Source: an uncultured Collinsella sp.
GTDB taxonomy: Bacteria > Actinomycetota > Coriobacteriia > Coriobacteriales > Coriobacteriaceae
Length of the DNA: 8,502 bases
Assembly: GCA_900550205.1 (NCBI GenBank)
Contig: URRJ01000082.1
Location: forward strand, 1 to 8,502
Direction: 5' to 3'
The position numbers and the translations under genes were made by a program. The notes beneath the pieces are model-generated. The model saw nothing but the letters and a program-made list of their open reading frames with translations, ran no database searches and was not told the origin of the DNA. How positions within the stretch are numbered: the stretch's first letter is position 1; each line of letters begins with the position of its first letter. Positions 6,190-8,502 of this stretch are shown here, in pieces.

Positions 6190-6242
6190 TAGCCGTTGGG
6201 GACGTTCTTAAACGACTAGTCGTTAAGGAACGTCCCCAACGA
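6190..6242. repeat. Full-length REP-like palindrome of the GGGGACGTTC family
   Basis: Bases 6194-6241 form a 48-nt palindrome with one mismatch and one wobble in 24 bp: the arms CGTTGGGGACGTT and AACGTCCCCAACG, with ACGACTAGTCGT at the centre. Two half copies of the same family occur at 7700-7732 and 7743-7773. Their dispersed, intergenic nature suggests REP/BIME elements, which are often mobilised by Y1 (RAYT) transposases; none is in the window. Confidence 0.85.
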
Positions 6243-6453
6243 CTACATCCAATCATTCCGTGCGGGTTATATGCAGGTTTGCCTGCGCACGCTATCATGT
6301 ATGGGTTAGACCGCAACTATGTACCCCATACGCGAAGGGATGCGCATGTATCTGAAGATCGACATGTTCTAGCCGGGCTTACCCCCGCAGTGGCGCCATA
6401 CGCCCCATCAATTCTGCCGATTTTCACCTTCACGCATATAAAGGAGTCCCGCC
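6243..6453 (+). other. prfA leader region
   Basis: This holds the presumed prfA promoter and 5' UTR. A TATCAT at 6293-6298 is a possible -10 without a good -35. GTATGGG (6299-6305) and CCCATAC (6325-6331) can form a 7-bp hairpin with a 19-nt loop. GCAGG-TTTG-CCTGC lies at 6273-6286. A ten-codon frame, MRMYLKIDMF, runs 6340-6372; it has GAAGGG only 3 nt before its ATG and may be chance. The prfA ribosome site AAGGAG is at 6441-6446. No rpmE, which often precedes prfA in Gram-positive bacteria, is here. Confidence 0.4.
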
Positions 6454-7521
6454 ATGCGCGACAAGCTCGAAAAGATCATCAAGGCCTACGAGGAGCTCGA
6501 GAAGAAGCTTTCCGACCCGGCCGTCGCCTCCGATATCAAGGAGTTCACGCGTCTCAACAAGGAGTACGCGCACCAGTCCGACCTCATCGCCGCCTCGCGC
6601 GAGTACATCGGTGCGCTCGATGACATCGAGGCTGCCAAGGAAATGCTCCACGATACTACCGATGCCGATGAGAAGGAGATGCTCCAGATGGACATCTCCG
6701 AAAACGAGGCCAAGCTTCCCCAGCTCGAGGAAGACATTAAGTACATGCTCATCCCGAGCGACCCCAACGACGACAAGAACACCATCGTCGAGATTCGTTC
6801 CGCCGCCGGTGGCGATGAGGCAGCCATCTTTGCCGGCGACCTGTACAAGATGTATCAGCGTTTCTGCGAGTCGCGCGGTTGGAAGACCACCGTGCTCGAC
6901 TCCAGCCCCAGCGAGGCCGGCGGCTTTAAGTCCATTGAGTTCAAGGTCGAGGGCGACCGCGTCTACTCCGTCATGAAGTTCGAGTCCGGCGTGCACCGCG
7001 TCCAGCGCGTCCCCAAGACCGAGTCCCAGGGCCGCATTCAGACCTCCACGGCTACCGTCGCCGTACTTCCCGAGGCCGAGGAAATCGACGTCCAGATCAA
7101 CCAGTCCGACCTGCGCATCGACACCTACTGCGCCTCCGGCCCTGGCGGTCAGTGCGTTAACACCACGTATTCCGCCGTGCGCATCACCCACCTGCCCACC
7201 AACACCGTGGTGCAGTCGCAGGAACAGCGCTCCCAGATTCAGAACCGCGAAGTCTGCATGCAGATGCTGCGCGCCCGTCTGTACGAGATGGAGCTCGAGA
7301 AGCAGCAGGCAGAGCTCGGTGCCGAGCGCCAAAGCCAGATCGGCCACGGCAACCGTTCCGAGAAGATCCGTACCTACAACCAGCCCCAGGACCGCGTGAC
7401 CGATCACCGCATCGGCTTCAACTCCACCTATAACGGCGTCCTCCTGGGCGACCAGCTCGGCACCGTCATCGAGGCACTCGCCGCCGCCGAGCGAGCCGAG
7501 AAGCTGGCACAGGCTGTGTAG
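6454..7521 (+). CDS. prfA: Peptide chain release factor 1 (RF1)
   Basis: RF1 recognises UAA and UAG in the ribosomal A site and triggers hydrolysis of the finished peptide. The 355 residues fit the family. The N-terminal helical domain (about 1-105) is followed by AAGGDEAAIFAGDLYKMY. The codon-recognition loop is in RVPKTESQGRIQTS, with PKT at 187-189 in the PxT position that marks RF1 rather than RF2 (SPF). The catalytic loop is SGPGGQCVNTT with GGQ at 231-233. The C-terminal RTYNQPQDRVTDHRIG is also typical. The Gln of GGQ is the target of PrmC, whose gene starts 641 nt downstream. The ATG at 6454 has AAGGAG 7 nt before it. There is no frameshift or internal stop. RF2 is excluded by the PxT motif and the absence of the RF2-type frameshift. 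Confidence 0.98.
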   Translation: MRDKLEKIIKAYEELEKKLSDPAVASDIKEFTRLNKEYAHQSDLIAASREYIGALDDIEAAKEMLHDTTDADEKEMLQMDISENEAKLPQLEEDIKYMLIPSDPNDDKNTIVEIRSAAGGDEAAIFAGDLYKMYQRFCESRGWKTTVLDSSPSEAGGFKSIEFKVEGDRVYSVMKFESGVHRVQRVPKTESQGRIQTSTATVAVLPEAEEIDVQINQSDLRIDTYCASGPGGQCVNTTYSAVRITHLPTNTVVQSQEQRSQIQNREVCMQMLRARLYEMELEKQQAELGAERQSQIGHGNRSEKIRTYNQPQDRVTDHRIGFNSTYNGVLLGDQLGTVIEALAAAERAEKLAQAV

Positions 7522-7524
7522 CGG

Positions 7525-7552
7525 GTTACGCGGTTTTACCAAACCGCGTAAC
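7525..7552 (+). other. Post-stop hairpin after prfA
   Basis: GTTACGCGGTTT (7525-7536) and AAACCGCGTAAC (7541-7552) form a perfect 12-bp stem with a TACC loop, beginning 3 nt after the prfA stop. No T-tract follows. Position and build match the hairpin after the epimerase gene, though the sequences differ. Confidence 0.8.
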
Positions 7553-7555
7553 GGC

Positions 7556-7596
7556 TCGACGCTGCAAACGCCCCTAAGCGGCAATCTGACGTTCAA
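7556..7596 (+). other. Shared 3'-flank element, copy B
   Basis: This is the partner of the copy at 6103-6143: identical TCGACGCTGC at 7556-7565, then a further 31 nt matching at 20 positions. Its second half forms the 5' arm and internal loop of the structured RNA candidate at 7566-7664. In both copies CGCT (7560-7563) can pair with AGCG (7577-7580). Confidence 0.65.
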
Positions 7597-7667
7597 TCGT
7601 CGGTCGCGTACCGAAGTACGCTTCCCTCCTCTTTCACGTCACCTTGCTCGCTTAGGGGCGTTTTCGC
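7566..7667 (+). ncRNA. Structured 3'-UTR RNA / long-loop terminator after prfA
   Basis: P1 is a perfect 15-bp stem: AAACGCCCCTAAGCG (7566-7580) with 7649-7663, followed by T residues (7661-7664). Inside, a 6/7-nt internal loop leads to P2, TGACGT (7587-7592) with ACGTCA (7636-7641). The P2 loop contains P3, GCGTAC-CGAA-GTACGC (7606-7621), then a pyrimidine run (7622-7635) that includes CCTCCT at 7625-7630, the anti-Shine-Dalgarno sequence. P1 could end transcription, but a 68-nt loop is very long for a simple terminator, so a functional 3'-UTR RNA or processed small RNA is plausible. I cannot assign it to a named class; the Collinsella-1 RNA motif is one to compare. The stems are seen directly, the RNA status is inferred. 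Confidence 0.5.
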
Positions 7668-7699
7668 TGACTTATGCTCAACCTGCGGCGACTTAGAGG

Positions 7700-7732
7700 T
7701 AGCCATTGGGGACGTTCTTAAATGACTAGTCA
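7700..7732. repeat. REP-like half copy 1
   Basis: This stretch matches the left half of the palindrome at 6190-6222 at 30 of 33 positions, sharing TTGGGGACGTTCTTAAA. The right half, which would complete the long hairpin, is missing. Confidence 0.85.
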
Positions 7733-7742
7733 ACTTGTAGGG

Positions 7743-7773
7743 TAGTCATTGGGGACGTTCTTAAATGACTAGG
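7743..7773. repeat. REP-like half copy 2
   Basis: This is a direct repeat of the copy at 7700, offset by 43 nt, with one difference over the shared 30 bases. It carries its own small dyad, AGTCATT (7744-7750) and AATGACT (7764-7770), so the half unit can fold alone. Confidence 0.85.
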
Positions 7774-8058
7774 TTGGGTAAATAACTTTTCGAGTTTATT
7801 TAATCTGCTTTGTTAGAAATTAAGCTGTTTGCCTGCTTAAAGCAATTGACGGCATGTATCCGCTATTGAAAATATTGCTCCAAAAATCGTCCGATAAGTC
7901 GCGGGGTGATTTTTACCGCGTCGTTCGTCAAGTGATTTGGCAAGTTCTTGGTTAGATATTGGTCAGTTTTGGGGCAACCTTGCCAAAAGCTTGACGAATG
8001 CAAATCTAGACGTCGACGAATGAACACTTTGAGCGAGCCCGGTGCAAAATTCTGGGCT
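7774..8058. other. AT-richer non-coding island before prmC
   Basis: Over 7801-7980 I count 75 G/C in 180 bases (about 42%), well below the neighbouring genes. No convincing frame is present on either strand. It contains several inverted repeats: AAAAATC (7882-7888) with GATTTTT (7908-7914), CGCGG..ACCGCG at 7900-7920, and the long one at 7924-7998. The octamer GACGAATG is repeated at 7993 and 8015. It may be a relic of acquired DNA, a regulatory region or an unrecognised RNA. Confidence 0.5.
7924..7998. repeat. Composite 18-bp inverted repeat
   Basis: The outer arms TTCGTCAAG (7924-7932) and CTTGACGAA (7990-7998) are perfect. After a 3/2-nt internal loop, the inner arms TTTGGCAAG (7936-7944) and CTTGCCAAA (7979-7987) are also perfect. 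The apical loop is 34 nt. No T-tract follows on the plus strand. Confidence 0.75.
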
Positions 8059-8072
8059 GATTATCGATAATC
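8059..8072. promoter_or_regulatory. 14-bp perfect palindrome upstream of the prmC promoter
   Basis: GATTATCGATAATC is a perfect even dyad whose centre lies about 55 nt upstream of the predicted prmC transcription start. The position and symmetry suit a dimeric regulator's site; the regulator is unknown. Confidence 0.45.
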
Positions 8073-8087
8073 GCCTTCAATCGTCCC

Positions 8088-8114
8088 TTGTCGTGCGTCG
8101 CCCTCGCGTACAAT
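8088..8114 (+). promoter_or_regulatory. Likely prmC promoter
   Basis: TACAAT (8109-8114) is a good -10. TTGTCG (8088-8093) is a fair -35 with a short 15-nt spacer. This places the start near 8121, about 42 nt before the ATG. An own promoter fits the long gap and hairpins separating prmC from prfA. Confidence 0.5.
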
Positions 8115-8162
8115 CTGCTCCGACATTCGCGCGCCGCCCGGCGCATAAGAGGGGAGGACCCC

Positions 8163-8502
8163 ATGGCAAACGAGATCTGGACCATCAAGCGTTGTCTCGA
8201 GTGGACCAAGGAGTACCTGGCTGAGCGCGGCGAGGAGCACCCCCGTCTTTCTGCTGAGTGGCTGCTCTGCGCTGCCACGGGTCTGGCACGCATCGACTTA
8301 TATATGCGCATGGACGAGTTGCTTGACGCGGCCCAGCTCGAGACCATGCACGCGGCGGTCGTCCGCCGCGCCAAGGGCGAACCGCTGCAGTACATCACCG
8401 GCAGCACGCAGTTCCGCATGATCGACGTCGCGTGCGCCCCCGGCGTACTCATTCCACGTCCCGAGACCGAGATGCTCGTCGAGGAAGTCCTCAATTATCT
8501 GG
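8163..8502 (+). CDS. prmC: Release factor glutamine methyltransferase PrmC (HemK), N-terminal part, cut by window end
   Basis: PrmC transfers a methyl group from S-adenosylmethionine to the Gln of the GGQ motif in RF1 and RF2, raising termination efficiency; it acts in the cytoplasm. The visible 113 residues contain the N-terminal helical substrate-binding domain (WTIKRCLEWTKEYLAERG..HPRLSAEWLL). They also contain the linking signature EPLQYITGSTQF and VLIPRPETEMLVEEVL, which is diagnostic of the family. The SAM-binding glycine motif and the catalytic NPPY lie beyond the window. The ATG at 8163 is preceded by GGGGAGGA, ending 5 nt upstream at the GGAGG core. prfA is the nearest gene upstream on the same strand, the standard partner, but the two are 641 nt apart. 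The frame is clean to the window edge. Confidence 0.95.
   Translation, partial: MANEIWTIKRCLEWTKEYLAERGEEHPRLSAEWLLCAATGLARIDLYMRMDELLDAAQLETMHAAVVRRAKGEPLQYITGSTQFRMIDVACAPGVLIPRPETEMLVEEVLNYL

Noticed and set aside
7012..7020. PKT instead of PAT in the RF1 codon-recognition tripeptide
   Set aside because: The middle residue of PxT varies among bacterial RF1 proteins (for example Ala, Val, Glu), so it does not suggest altered stop-codon reading.
6430..7596. 388-codon open frame on the minus strand opposite prfA
   Set aside because: It is an antisense shadow of a strongly conserved GC-rich gene; the predicted protein is a low-complexity Leu/Gly/Val/Asp/His-rich product, as expected from the complement of prfA codons.
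6190..7773. CRISPR-like reading of the three GGGGACGTTC repeats
   Set aside because: Copies are palindromic, irregularly spaced (about 1.5 kb and 43 nt) and without spacers of constant length.
8006..8494. 162-codon minus-strand frame at the window end
   Set aside because: Antisense to prmC and its promoter; Ser/Arg-rich shadow with no recognisable domain.

Overview
The window is about 60% G+C over its genes and reads as part of a Coriobacteriia chromosome, most likely Collinsella or a close relative. This rests on the protein flavour, the GC-rich codon use, the prfA-to-prmC neighbourhood and the GGGAC-type hairpin repeats. The assignment is inference; no rRNA or marker comparison was possible.

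Layout. Positions 1-369 hold the 3' end of an IS3-family element: the transposase C-terminus with its catalytic Glu, then two near-identical 22-nt repeats. From 403 to 3935 everything is on the minus strand. In transcription order these are a DHA1-type MFS exporter (TTG start at 3935), a decayed stretch (2648-2185), an acyltransferase-3 membrane protein, and an intact low-molecular-weight (LMW) protein tyrosine phosphatase. The decayed stretch begins with the first 15 codons of a second LMW phosphatase, fused out of frame to about half of an SLC45-like transporter that also carries an internal TGA. Positions 4197-6070 on the plus strand carry an acidic single-pass membrane protein of unknown function and a LacX-type aldose 1-epimerase-like protein. 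prfA (release factor 1) follows at 6454-7521. The start of prmC, the methyltransferase acting on the Gln of the GGQ motif, begins at 8163 and runs off the window. RF1 and PrmC therefore act in the same pathway, but here they are separated by 641 nt of structured non-coding DNA instead of being adjacent.

The most unusual content is between genes. (1) The aldose epimerase gene and prfA are each followed by a perfect GC-rich hairpin without a T-tract, then by a shared 41-nt element (30/41 identical, ungapped), then by a second, longer hairpin with T residues. After prfA this last part folds into a three-stem RNA candidate whose loop displays CCTCCT, the anti-Shine-Dalgarno sequence. (2) At least two families of REP-like palindromes are present. 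One is a 48-nt near-perfect palindrome at 6194-6241 with two half copies at 7700-7773. The others are two unrelated hairpins at 3993-4025 and 4049-4107. (3) A 69-nt symmetric palindrome at 2071-2139 overlaps the acyltransferase promoter region. (4) An AT-richer island (about 42% G+C over 7801-7980) with a long composite inverted repeat precedes prmC. No CRISPR array, tRNA or rRNA was recognised.
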